Part shown: positions 43,925 through 51,899 of the stretch, piece after piece
Layout of the letters: each line of letters begins with the position of its first letter
Numbering within the stretch: the first letter of the stretch is position 1
DNA from: Salinactinospora qingdaonensis
GTDB taxonomy: Bacteria; Actinomycetota; Actinomycetes; Streptosporangiales; Streptosporangiaceae
Assembly (NCBI RefSeq): GCF_039539445.1
Contig: NZ_BAABDD010000015.1
Coordinates: forward strand, 1 to 64,000
DNA length: 64,000 nucleotides
Reading direction: 5' to 3'
Notes under the pieces: model-generated
What the model saw: only the letters and a program-made list of their open reading frames with translations
The model's database searches: none
What the model was told of the DNA's origin: nothing
Translations under genes and position numbers: made by a program

Positions 43925-45019
43925 TCAGTGGTCGTTGTCGATGGCGCCCCCGGAGGGGGCCGTGTCCCCCACGCTGGCGATCTCGCCGCCGGCGCTACCG
44001 GTGGGATCGCTGACGAACGTGCTCAGATGCGCGCGCAGCGCTGGGCTGGCCAGCGGGGTCCACCAGTCGTGCGGCACGTCGACCGCGTCGATGCGCACGC
44101 CGCGCGCGCCGAGGAGGACACGCAACGATGTTACGGCCGTCGACGGCAAGCTCACGACACGGTGCTCGGCGGTGAGGGCGCGCAGCCCCATCTCGACAGG
44201 CAGACCGTCGTGCACGATCCGCACGCCCGGCATCTGGCGCAACGGCCCCAGGGTCCGCTCGTCCTCGCGCCGGTGTGGGTAGTAGACCACCGGCTCCGCC
44301 GCGGCGTGGGAGGCCACCCATTCCAGGTAGCGATCGGCGTGGATCAAACCGTCGTTGACCATCGCCGCGCCCAACAGCACCCGCCGCTCTGGGGGAGCGC
44401 CTAGGTCGGGTTGTGAGCGCAGCCACGCGAAGTCGTGCTGGACGACGTTGATCCCCCTCCGCTCGGCACCCCGAGCCAGCTCCTCGGGCAACGGCAGCAC
44501 CGTGAAAACCGTGAGACGCCCTTCACGGGCCGCGGAACGCAGCCGTAGAGAAGTGATGAGGCCCAGGGCTTTGCGTGAGGCAGTGGCCGGTACACGGGCG
44601 CGCACAAGGGGCACCGGGTGGGGGCGTACCAAGAGCCGCAGCAGGTGCAAGGTTGCCAGGCCGTCGTCGACGATGACGCAGTGCTGCCGGGAGGCCCGCA
44701 GCAGGCTCCGCTGCACTTGCCCGGAGAAGGCGTCACCGATGAACCAGGCGCGGTTGTCCGTCCGCGAGCCGTGCGGTTGCTCGCGAGCCGGCAGCACCGT
44801 CAGGTTCGGTGGTGGTCCCATCCGCTCGATCTCGGCCACGGTGGTGGCCAGGGCGCCGGCCCCCTGGCGGGGCACCACCTCACAGCGCTGGGCGAAACCA
44901 CCGCTGTGGTGGGCTTCCAGGACCGACAGGAATTGTAGTGGTGTTTCTACCCATGCCGTTGCCGTGGTCAGATCACGGTCCCCGACTTCGGTCAAGGGGG
45001 TGGCGAGCTTGTTGTTCAC
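43925..45019 (-). CDS. Sialyltransferase-like protein (GT52/polyST fold)
   Basis: 364 residues. Opens with ATAWVETPLQFLSVLEA, the N-terminal form common to bacterial sialyltransferases that act on lipid-linked or capsule chains, then VIVDDGLATL (D/E-D/E-G motif, 118-120), a PHRRED segment (248-253) where the family carries its His motif, and LPSTAVTSL (291-299). These are the conserved bacterial sialyltransferase elements, though the exact HP order is not kept. The GTG at 45019 has GAGG eight bases upstream; the GTG at 45058 lacks one. It probably transfers the first or alternating nonulosonate residue. Confidence 0.75.
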   Translation of the reverse strand: MNNKLATPLTEVGDRDLTTATAWVETPLQFLSVLEAHHSGGFAQRCEVVPRQGAGALATTVAEIERMGPPPNLTVLPAREQPHGSRTDNRAWFIGDAFSGQVQRSLLRASRQHCVIVDDGLATLHLLRLLVRPHPVPLVRARVPATASRKALGLITSLRLRSAAREGRLTVFTVLPLPEELARGAERRGINVVQHDFAWLRSQPDLGAPPERRVLLGAAMVNDGLIHADRYLEWVASHAAAEPVVYYPHRREDERTLGPLRQMPGVRIVHDGLPVEMGLRALTAEHRVVSLPSTAVTSLRVLLGARGVRIDAVDVPHDWWTPLASPALRAHLSTFVSDPTGSAGGEIASVGDTAPSGGAIDNDH

Positions 45020-45232
45020 AGGGAATGCCTCGTCACTTCTGTGCGCCGCAACGGTCACGTGTCAATAGTGAATCGAGGACTCGGAGTATCGGCGAGATAA
45101 CACAAAGGCCACAGGTGGCAAAGAATAGTGGTGTAAAATAACCATATTTATGACTTCTGATTGAACTGTGAGTTAATTCTGGGCAGGATGGTGCGCTGCA
45201 TACTTAGGGGACGAAGGGGACGGAGTTGAGGT

Positions 45233-46465
45233 TCACATCTGGGCTGCTCCCACCTGCCCGACCGCCGCTGTGATCACCCGCCCCTGGCCGTCCACCTCGA
45301 TCCGCCCATGGGAGGCGGGAACGAAAGCCGATTCGCCACGCTCCAGCGTCAACCCAGTGGTCCCCGTGGCGTCGCTCAGCCGCACCGCTCCTTCCAGAGC
45401 GAGCACGATGACCGGCCCCTCGGGCAGGCGGCACGCGCTGTGCTCGGGCACGCTCGTCGAATCGGGCGAGATGACCGACAGCGCGAAGTCGGCGATGTCG
45501 GGGCGATAGTCCAACCGCCCGGGTGCCGTCTCGTGCTGGGCGTGCACATAGGGGATGGGAAGGACGGCGAAGTCCACGACGTCGAGTAGCTCTTCGGCGT
45601 CGACGTGCTTGGGGGTGAGCCCGGCGCGGAGCACATTGTCCGAGCACGCCATGACCTCCACGGCGGTACCGCTCAGGTAGGCGTGCACGTTTCCCGCCGG
45701 CAGGAACAGCGCTTCTCCCGGCGCCAGGGTGAGGTGGTTGAGCAACAGCGCTGCCACGGCTCCCGGGTCGCCCGGATAGCGTTGGGCCAGATCGAGGGCC
45801 ACTGTCACGTTGCCGCTATGACCGCAGTGTTCGGTGCGTCGCGCGAGTTCGCTCACCAAGGCTGCCACCGCGTCGGCGCGGTGCTCGCGGGGCAGGGTGA
45901 GCAGTCGGGTCATCGCCGCCCGCAGCGCCGCCTCCGCCGTGGGGGCGGCCAGGTCCGTGCGTAGCGCGACGGCCAGGTCCGAGGTGAGCCCCTCCAGTTC
46001 GGCCAGCGCGTGGGCGGGGGGACGAAAGCCGCACAGCGCTTGGAAATCCTCCAGCGCCAGCACCAACTCCGGCTTGTGGAAGGGGTCCTTGTAGTTGCGA
46101 TGCGGCGCGTCAAGGGCAATCCCGGCGGCGTTCTCGGCCGCGTAGCCGCGTTGTGCGCGCTCACTAGAGGGGTGGGCCTGCAACGACAACGGCTCTTGGG
46201 CGGCCAGGAGTTTCAGCAGAAACGGCAGTCGCTTGCCGAACCGCAGCGCGACCTCCTCACCCAGCATCTCCTGGGGGCACTCGGCGATGGCCGTATCGAG
46301 TGCTACCGAGCCGGTTGCGGTAACGATGTGGCTCGGTGCGCTCCCATGGGCACCCAGCCACAGTTCGGCCTGTGGTTGCCCGGTGGGCTCGACCCCCAGC
46401 AGTCGCGGGATCGCGGTCGTCGACCCCCATGCGTACGAGCGCACTTGGTTGGCCAACCGCCACAT
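45233..46465 (-). CDS. manA: Mannose-6-phosphate isomerase, class I
   Basis: 410 residues; interconverts fructose-6-phosphate and mannose-6-phosphate. Zn ligands are visible as QAHPS (Gln/His) near 95, the Glu in FHKPELVLAL near 132 and the His in LPAGNVHAYLSG near 262. ATG at 46465. Mannose-6-phosphate leads to GDP-mannose but is also the direct substrate for Kdn-9-phosphate synthesis by NeuB-type enzymes, which gives it a specific place in this locus. About 160 bp of AT-richer DNA separate its end from the start of the next sialyltransferase-like gene. Confidence 0.95.
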   Translation of the reverse strand: MWRLANQVRSYAWGSTTAIPRLLGVEPTGQPQAELWLGAHGSAPSHIVTATGSVALDTAIAECPQEMLGEEVALRFGKRLPFLLKLLAAQEPLSLQAHPSSERAQRGYAAENAAGIALDAPHRNYKDPFHKPELVLALEDFQALCGFRPPAHALAELEGLTSDLAVALRTDLAAPTAEAALRAAMTRLLTLPREHRADAVAALVSELARRTEHCGHSGNVTVALDLAQRYPGDPGAVAALLLNHLTLAPGEALFLPAGNVHAYLSGTAVEVMACSDNVLRAGLTPKHVDAEELLDVVDFAVLPIPYVHAQHETAPGRLDYRPDIADFALSVISPDSTSVPEHSACRLPEGPVIVLALEGAVRLSDATGTTGLTLERGESAFVPASHGRIEVDGQGRVITAAVGQVGAAQM

Positions 46466-46666
46466 CGTCAGGCCTTTCGACGGAAGAGCAGTGGGACACT
46501 GGCCGGCTGGTGAGCGGCCAGTAGCCGTTACGCTACCTCCACAAATGGGAAGAAATGCCTGCCTAGCGGGGTATGCCCTGACGTTCCCGAGCGCGTCATA
46601 GATTGTTCACTTGGGAGCAGCTTTGCGATCGCTTGTTTTCAAGTCCATGGCTACCTGGGCATGGCC
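46466..46666. promoter_or_regulatory. manA upstream region with hairpin
   Basis: ACTGGCCG (46498-46505) and CGGCCAGT (46515-46522) form an 8-bp stem around a 9-nt loop, between the methyltransferase stop and the manA start. It may terminate the upstream transcript or act on manA; the lower-GC sequence around 46540-46650 is the likely manA promoter area. Confidence 0.4.
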
Positions 46667-47617
46667 TTAGGTGGCTCGCAGGAAGGCGCTGGTGGCGACT
46701 GAGCCAAGGAACTCGAAACGGTCGGAGTCCTGTAGGTGGCCTTCAGCGGCCTTGGTCACACCGGGCCACTTGGTGTCGCCGTAGTCGTCCAGAACCACGA
46801 TGGCGCCGGGGGCCACGAGTTTTTCCGCCCATTCCAGATCGGCGCGGACCCCTTCTTCGGTGTGGTCGCCGTCGATGATCACGACCCCGTACTCGCGATC
46901 CGACAGCTCCGCGCGTGCCGCGGGATCGGTGGAGTAGCCACGCCTGATCCGGACGCGCTCCTCGGGCACGCCTCCCAACGCGAGGTTGGCCCGCAGCACG
47001 GGCTCTGAGACGGGAGAGCCTGAACGGTCGCTGCCGTTGGGCCGCCCCGGCTGTATCTGAACGTCGACGAGCGGGTCGACGATGCTCAACCGGTAGTCGA
47101 CCCCGTAGCGCGTCATCTGGCGGGCCATGCAACAGGAGAACAGCCCGAAGAGAGTCCCGATCTCCAGAACCTGGCCGTTGGGGGGAGCGAGCAGCGGCGT
47201 GGTCACCAGCTTTCCCAGGACGTTCATCGTGCCGCCGGCGATCCGGCCGACGCCACGCAGCTCCACCTCGACAATGGAGCGGTAGGCCTGCACCACCGCC
47301 GCATGGGGCGACTCGACACCAGTGACCGCCCTGATCTCCTTCTCCAGGTGGGCGATCTGTTTGCTCGTGGGGCGCCGGTTGCCGCGCCCGCCGAGATCAC
47401 CGAAGAGCAGTTCGGTGTAGTGCAGCTCGTACCGCAACGCCTCGACCTGCTTGCGCAGCTCGGCGACCTCGGCGTGCACTCCTGAATCGTGACCGCTGCC
47501 GGTGGTCGTGGGGCTTTTCGCGGTGTCCTTCGCGGTGATGCGCCCCCGAGCCTCTAGCCGCCGTAGCGCCGGAGCGAACAGCCGTTTGACCGGAGCGGTG
47601 GAAAGTAGAGATGACAT
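46667..47617 (-). CDS. SAM-dependent methyltransferase with N-terminal coiled coil
   Basis: 316 residues. A basic N-terminus and a coiled-coil-like stretch (HAEVAELRKQVEALRYELHYTELLF, about 48-72) precede a class I methyltransferase of the Methyltransf_24 type: NGQVLEIGTLFGLFSCCMARQM (motif I), IVDPLVDVQI, YGVVIIDGDHTEEGVRADLEW and PGAIVVLDDYGDTKWPGV. The DGDH and DDYGD motifs are those of sugar/cephalosporin-hydroxylase-like O-methyltransferases. It probably methylates a sugar of the polymer. The ATG at 47617 has no clear Shine-Dalgarno; it may be leaderless. Confidence 0.82.
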   Translation of the reverse strand: MSSLLSTAPVKRLFAPALRRLEARGRITAKDTAKSPTTTGSGHDSGVHAEVAELRKQVEALRYELHYTELLFGDLGGRGNRRPTSKQIAHLEKEIRAVTGVESPHAAVVQAYRSIVEVELRGVGRIAGGTMNVLGKLVTTPLLAPPNGQVLEIGTLFGLFSCCMARQMTRYGVDYRLSIVDPLVDVQIQPGRPNGSDRSGSPVSEPVLRANLALGGVPEERVRIRRGYSTDPAARAELSDREYGVVIIDGDHTEEGVRADLEWAEKLVAPGAIVVLDDYGDTKWPGVTKAAEGHLQDSDRFEFLGSVATSAFLRAT

Positions 47618-47778
47618 AACGCTATGGGATCATAATCCCTCGCCCCCTACCACAGATACCTTTGAGTTTCCTGAGAAAGTTGCTCACACTTCGGGCAATC
47701 CGCCTGTCAGATATGGTCCACGTCACATTGGGCGGCAAGCATTGGGCAATTTCTCATTTCGGCGCAACCGTGCGAAGA

Positions 47779-47822
47779 GCTCTAGGGCTCTCCGCACTCC
47801 TCAGTCCGGGGAGCCCTAGAGC
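47779..47822. terminator. Long hairpin terminator at the end of the GDPD gene
   Basis: GCTCTAGGGCTCTCC and GGGGAGCCCTAGAGC form a 15-bp stem with one wobble and a 14-nt loop. The GDPD stop codon (TAG, 47816-47818) lies inside the right arm, so gene end and terminator overlap. Confidence 0.75.
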
Positions 47823-48574
47823 CCCCTCAGCGCCTCACGGGTCCCCGCGATATCGTCGACGACCACCGCGTCCACGCCCGCGGCGGCGAACATCGCCGCC
47901 TCCTGCGGCGTCGGACACCACAGCACCACTTCCATACCGGCACGGTGGGCCAACTCCGCGGTGTACTTCGCGTCGCGGTACCCCGAATGCTGGAGTTTAT
48001 CGGGGTCGCCAAAAGAACGCGCATCAATGGCCACGGCCTCGCACCCCATCCCGGCCGCCCCGGCCACGGCCTGGTCGGGCGGGTTGCGCACGAACGGCAT
48101 CCACGCCGTCGCGATCCCGCGCACGCCCTTGCGGATCGCCGGCAACACCGCGGGATCGAAAGAGCACACCAGCAACGAGCGCCGGCGTACCTCCCGCCGC
48201 AGCAGTGGGGCCAGGAGCGCTACGGTGCGCTGCGCCGGTTCGGCCACAGCGTCTTCCATCACGGTCTTGACATCGACGTCCACGCCCACATGAGCTGGAA
48301 CCGCCTCAAAGATCTCGGCCAACGTCGCCAGTCCGAACGACCGGCACGTCGAGGCGGAAACATCCACGATGGCCTGCCCGTCGGCGAGTACCGGCTCGTG
48401 ATGGGCCATCAGCACGCCGTCGGCGCTGCGCCGTACATCGATCTCGACCCACGTGGCTCCGGCCTCCACCGCGGCGAGCGCCGAAGCCACTGTGTTCTCG
48501 GCGCTCTCCCGGTCCGCGGCGCCGTCCCTGCCGGCGCCGCGGTGCCCGATGATCTCGGTCGCCGTGAAGATCAC
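47816..48574 (-). CDS. Glycerophosphodiester phosphodiesterase
   Basis: 252 residues; GDPD-type TIM barrel hydrolysing glycerophosphodiesters. Motifs: IIGHRGAGRDG...SAENTVAS (catalytic His and metal Glu), WVEIDVRRSADGVLMAHHEP (Glu-Asp and second His), VDVDVK and the C-terminal EVVLWCPTPQEAA. No signal peptide, so cytoplasmic. The GTG at 48574 overlaps the stop of the cytidylyltransferase gene (GTGTGA), coupling the two. In a polyol-phosphate polymer locus it may recycle glycerol phosphates or edit precursor; this is inferred from position. Confidence 0.93.
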   Translation of the reverse strand: MIFTATEIIGHRGAGRDGAADRESAENTVASALAAVEAGATWVEIDVRRSADGVLMAHHEPVLADGQAIVDVSASTCRSFGLATLAEIFEAVPAHVGVDVDVKTVMEDAVAEPAQRTVALLAPLLRREVRRRSLLVCSFDPAVLPAIRKGVRGIATAWMPFVRNPPDQAVAGAAGMGCEAVAIDARSFGDPDKLQHSGYRDAKYTAELAHRAGMEVVLWCPTPQEAAMFAAAGVDAVVVDDIAGTREALRGL

Positions 48575-49344
48575 ACACCCTCCTTGTTCGCTTTGGCCGT
48601 ACGGGTCCGCACCCGCAGCAGTGCCTCGGCGATCTCCAGGTCGCCCGGGTGCGTCACTTTGAGGTTGGCTTCGTCGCCGGGGACGAGGTGGACCTCTTCC
48701 TCCGGCAGATAGCGCAGCACGACCCCACAGTCGTCGGTGGCGACCAAGTCCGGATCGCGCATGGCACGTTCGTAGGCGCGGCGGATTACGCCGAGTCGGA
48801 AGCCCTGCGGTGTCTGCATGCACCGCAGCCAGGCCCGCGGTGGAACATCGCGGATCACCTCGCTTTCGGCCGGCCCCGGAGCCGCCTGCACCACGGTGTC
48901 GGTCGCGGGAACCGCCACTCCCACCGCACCCGCTGAGGACAGCGCGTCGACGCACGCCTGGATCGTCTCGGGGGAGACCAGCGGTCGGACGGCGTCGTGG
49001 AGGAGGACGAGCTCGTCGTCGCCGGCCGGGGACAGTGCCGCCAGTGCCGCCAGCGACGTCGCGGTCCGGTTCTGGCCACCCGGCACGACCTGCGATACCT
49101 TCGCCAGGCCACGCTCGGCGACCAGCGTCTCGACCGTCTCGACGTGATCGGGGACCATGCATACCACGACGTCGTCGACGTCGGGCGCCGCGCAGAAGGC
49201 GGTGATCGTGTGCTCGATGACAGTCCTGCCCGCCAGCGGCAGCAGTTGCTTGGGGCGGGAACCTCCCATGCGCGCTCCGACACCACCGGCCAGCACCGCC
49301 GCCGTCACCTTGGGCCGTCGCGCATATGGAACACCGGTTGTCAT
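48571..49344 (-). CDS. IspD/TarI-type cytidylyltransferase
   Basis: 257 residues. VTAAVLAGGVGARMGGSRPKQLLPLAG is the CTP-binding loop, followed by VVPGGQNRTATSLAAL, LLHDAVRPLVSP and QTPQGFRLGVI, the signature of 2-C-methylerythritol-4-phosphate and ribitol-5-phosphate cytidylyltransferases. In this setting (TagGH, GDPD, LCP nearby) a CDP-polyol precursor enzyme like TarI is more likely than the housekeeping IspD, which normally sits beside ispF. ATG at 49344 with AGGAAG upstream. It is divergent from tagG. Confidence 0.85.
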   Translation of the reverse strand: MTTGVPYARRPKVTAAVLAGGVGARMGGSRPKQLLPLAGRTVIEHTITAFCAAPDVDDVVVCMVPDHVETVETLVAERGLAKVSQVVPGGQNRTATSLAALAALSPAGDDELVLLHDAVRPLVSPETIQACVDALSSAGAVGVAVPATDTVVQAAPGPAESEVIRDVPPRAWLRCMQTPQGFRLGVIRRAYERAMRDPDLVATDDCGVVLRYLPEEEVHLVPGDEANLKVTHPGDLEIAEALLRVRTRTAKANKEGV

Positions 49345-49883
49345 GACTTCCTAGTCTTCCACTTCAGTGGGTCGTCGGAGGCAGATCCTCCGGATCGAAG
49401 GCTGAGACTAGCGGACTGCCCATCTGGCGTCCGAGATACCCAACAATGGCCTAACGATTGGTTGCTCAGACAGTACCCAATGAGATTTGTCAGAATTGAG
49501 GGGCCAGGTGCGGGCTGTAAGCAGTGGCCGGGCGAGGGTAATCTGAGGGCGCCTGGATCGATCTCCGGTTGGCACGTGTGCCAAGATCGGACGTTGAGCC
49601 CGGCACTGACGAGTTCACGACCTAGTTCACGACGTGACTGTGGCTCGTGACGATCTCTCAGGTAGCCCCTGACCCTCAAGAACCGTGCTGCCGCCGCGCC
49701 GCAGCGTGGTGACAGACGCGCGAGTGTCGTGCGGACGCCCCGCGAGCTTTACGTGTCGGCCGGCACTGCCGCCCATGGTGCCGATTCCACGGCACCGGTG
49801 TCCCGCTTCGCCGGTCAACCGAAACCTGTGGTGGCAAAAGGCGCGCGACGGATGATGACGACTGCACCCCAGAGGAGGTGGCG
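49345..49883. other. Divergent promoter region (cytidylyltransferase / tagG)
   Basis: No gene supported. Lower-GC sequence at about 49430-49500 (CCTAACGATTGGTTGCTCAG, CAATGAGATTTGTC) fits promoters for both directions. An open frame running into tagG in phase ends in an Arg/Trp-rich junk stretch and is not a real extension. Confidence 0.4.
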
Positions 49884-50702
49884 GTGGCGTCGAAGGCGCT
49901 GGCCGTCTGGCGGAACCGGCAGGTAGTGAGCCTTCTGGTTCGGCGCGACCTGAAAGTCAAATACCAGCAATCGATCCTGGGATACGCCTGGTCACTCCTA
50001 GAGCCCCTGGCGATGGCGGGGATCTACTACTTCGTCTTCGGGGTGCTCTACAACTCGCGGGTGGCACCCGGCGGCGAGGAGGCTCCCGGCGGTTATCCGC
50101 TGTATCTCCTGGCGGGCCTGTTGCCCTGGATGTGGTTCAGCGGGGCCATGAGTGACGCCAGTCGAGCCCTGATCACCCACGCCAAACTCATCACCACGAT
50201 GAAGGTGCCGCGGGAGATCTTCCCGTTCTCCGTCGTCTTAACCAAGTTCGTCGAGTACATGCTCACCTGGCCGGTGCTGCTGGTGTTCGTCCTCTTCTTG
50301 GGCGGACAGACCGGCTGGAACGTCTTGTGGCTGCCGATGGCGGTCATGGTCCAGTTCCTGTTCCTCCTGGGAGTCACGCTGCTGCTGTCCTCTTTGAACG
50401 TCCTGCTGCGTGACATCGAACGGATGATCCGTATCCTGAACCGGGTACTGTTCTACTCTTCGCCCATTCTCTATCCGATGCACGTCGTGATGACCGCGGA
50501 GAAGATACCGGAGTGGTTTAAGACGGTGTACACGATGAACCCGCTGGTAGGGATCTTCCAGATGCACCACACGGTGTGGTTCCCAACGGAAACACCAAGC
50601 ACGCTGATGCTTACCTCGACCCTCGTGTGGACCGCCGTCATACTGATTGCCGGCTACATGACCTTCCGGCGTCTTGAGACCGCGATCCTGAAGGAGCTGT
50701 AA
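49884..50702 (+). CDS. tagG: ABC-2 polysaccharide exporter, permease (TagG type)
   Basis: 272 residues with six membrane spans and the ABC-2 pattern for teichoic acid/O-antigen export: LLVRRDLKVKYQQSILGYAWSLLEPLAMAGIYYFVFG near the start and RVLFYSSPILYP toward the end. It exports undecaprenyl-linked polymer across the membrane. AGGAGG at 49872-49877 touches the GTG at 49878, so the GTG at 49884 is the better start. The ATPase gene begins directly after the stop codon. This marks the polymer as an exporter-dependent one, not a Wzx/Wzy type. Confidence 0.93.
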   Translation: MASKALAVWRNRQVVSLLVRRDLKVKYQQSILGYAWSLLEPLAMAGIYYFVFGVLYNSRVAPGGEEAPGGYPLYLLAGLLPWMWFSGAMSDASRALITHAKLITTMKVPREIFPFSVVLTKFVEYMLTWPVLLVFVLFLGGQTGWNVLWLPMAVMVQFLFLLGVTLLLSSLNVLLRDIERMIRILNRVLFYSSPILYPMHVVMTAEKIPEWFKTVYTMNPLVGIFQMHHTVWFPTETPSTLMLTSTLVWTAVILIAGYMTFRRLETAILKEL

Positions 50703-51515
50703 ATGGCGGAGTCGGTTATTGAGGCCAATGGGCTTGGCGTCAAGTTCGCGATGAACCGCCGGCGCAAGCGCAGCCTGCGCGAGATGTTCATCCACGGCAA
50801 CAAACGCGATCCCAACAAGGGTAACGACTTCTGGGCACTGCGGGACGTCTCCTTCGAGATCGCCCAAGGCGACTGTGTGGGCATCGTCGGCAAGAACGGC
50901 ACGGGTAAGTCCACGCTGCTCAAGATCATCGCGGGTGTGCTCATGCCCGACGAGGGCACCGTCACGGTACGCGGCAAGGTCGCTCCGTTGCTGGAGTTGC
51001 GCGCGGGCTTCTCCGACCAGCTCACCGGCCGCGAGAACCTCTACCTCGTGGGCTCGCTCCACGGGCTCAGCCAGAAGGTTCTCGATGAGAAGTTCGACTC
51101 CATCGTCGACTTCGCGGAGGTGCGCGACTTTATCGACACGCCGGTACGCCACTACTCCAGCGGCATGAAGGTGCGGCTGGGGTTCGCGCTGATCTCGCAG
51201 TTGCAGCATCCGATCATGCTGGTCGACGAGGTGCTGGCGGTGGGAGACAAGGCCTTCCGCAAAAAGTGCTACGACACCATCGAAAAGATGCTGGAGAACA
51301 ACCGCACGATGGTGCTGGTCTCCCACAGCGAGGGCGACCTCAAGCGCTTCTGCAACCGCGGCCTCTACATCCGCCAGGGCGAACTGGTCCACGACAGCGA
51401 CATCGTCTCGGCGCTGGAGGCCTACAACGCCGACACCAAGGCCGAGATCGAAGCGAAGAAACAGCAGGCGGAGGCGGAGAAGACGAAGACGTCGGGCGAC
51501 GGCAAGGCCGCCTAG
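50703..51515 (+). CDS. tagH: ABC-2 polysaccharide exporter, ATPase (TagH type)
   Basis: 270 residues. Walker A GIVGKNGTGKSTLLK, a Q-loop region, signature YSSGMKVRLGF, Walker B IMLVDEVLAVGD, and the H-loop Ser-His in LVSHSEGDLKRF. The N-terminus has the extra RRKRSLREMF... segment usual for teichoic-acid exporters. The C-terminus is a short Lys/Ala/Glu-rich helix without a carbohydrate-binding domain. Paired with tagG. A repeat element begins 6 bp after the stop. Confidence 0.95.
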   Translation: MAESVIEANGLGVKFAMNRRRKRSLREMFIHGNKRDPNKGNDFWALRDVSFEIAQGDCVGIVGKNGTGKSTLLKIIAGVLMPDEGTVTVRGKVAPLLELRAGFSDQLTGRENLYLVGSLHGLSQKVLDEKFDSIVDFAEVRDFIDTPVRHYSSGMKVRLGFALISQLQHPIMLVDEVLAVGDKAFRKKCYDTIEKMLENNRTMVLVSHSEGDLKRFCNRGLYIRQGELVHDSDIVSALEAYNADTKAEIEAKKQQAEAEKTKTSGDGKAA

Positions 51516-51521
51516 CCTTAG

Positions 51522-51745
51522 GTTCTGCTTTTGGGAAGGACAGTGAGGGCGGGCGGTGGGCACAAGCGGGTGACCCCCTTGGCTGGTGGCCCGGAGCCTG
51601 CGTTATTCCATCCAGGGCGAGGACAGGCGGTGGGCACGAACGGGTGAGCACCCCCGCAGGCTGGCGGGATCGCGCAGCGATCGAGGCACGAGCGAACGAA
51701 GAACGCCCCCACGGTCCCGCACCCCAGCCGTTTGAAAAACAGAAC
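51522..51745. repeat. MITE-like element (224 bp) with TTAG target duplication
   Basis: Left end GTTCTGCTTTTGGGAA, right end (reverse complement) GTTCTGTTTTTCAAA. Both are flanked by TTAG (51518-51521 and 51746-51749), an exact 4-bp direct repeat. The hairpin core GATCGCGCAGCGATC is at 51659-51694. A GGCGGTGGGCAC segment is repeated inside (about 51554 and 51627), explaining the greater length than the 158-161-bp copies. It separates tagH from the next gene; no gene lies in 51516-51899. Confidence 0.8.
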
Positions 51746-51899
51746 TTAGATCGGTTCGTGCCTGCCCCCGTCGTAGGCGAGCCCTCACCGGCAGCGGCTC
51801 CCGATTCCCCGCCGTGCCGCGCGGCGCGCTTGCCAACCCCCACTCCCCTCGGGGACGGTAGCCACGGAGCGCTCGGGAAGGTGCGGGGAGGATAAGGCC

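Noticed and set aside
48571..49344. Housekeeping ispD for isoprenoid synthesis
   Set aside because: Not excluded by sequence, but there is no ispF next to it, it is coupled to a GDPD gene and diverges from tagG, so a CDP-polyol role is more likely.
20549..51749. Repeat elements as integron attC sites
   Set aside because: Hairpin core and conserved GTTCTG ends lack the attC core sites (GTTRRRY and inverse), there is no integrase, and neighbouring genes face both ways.
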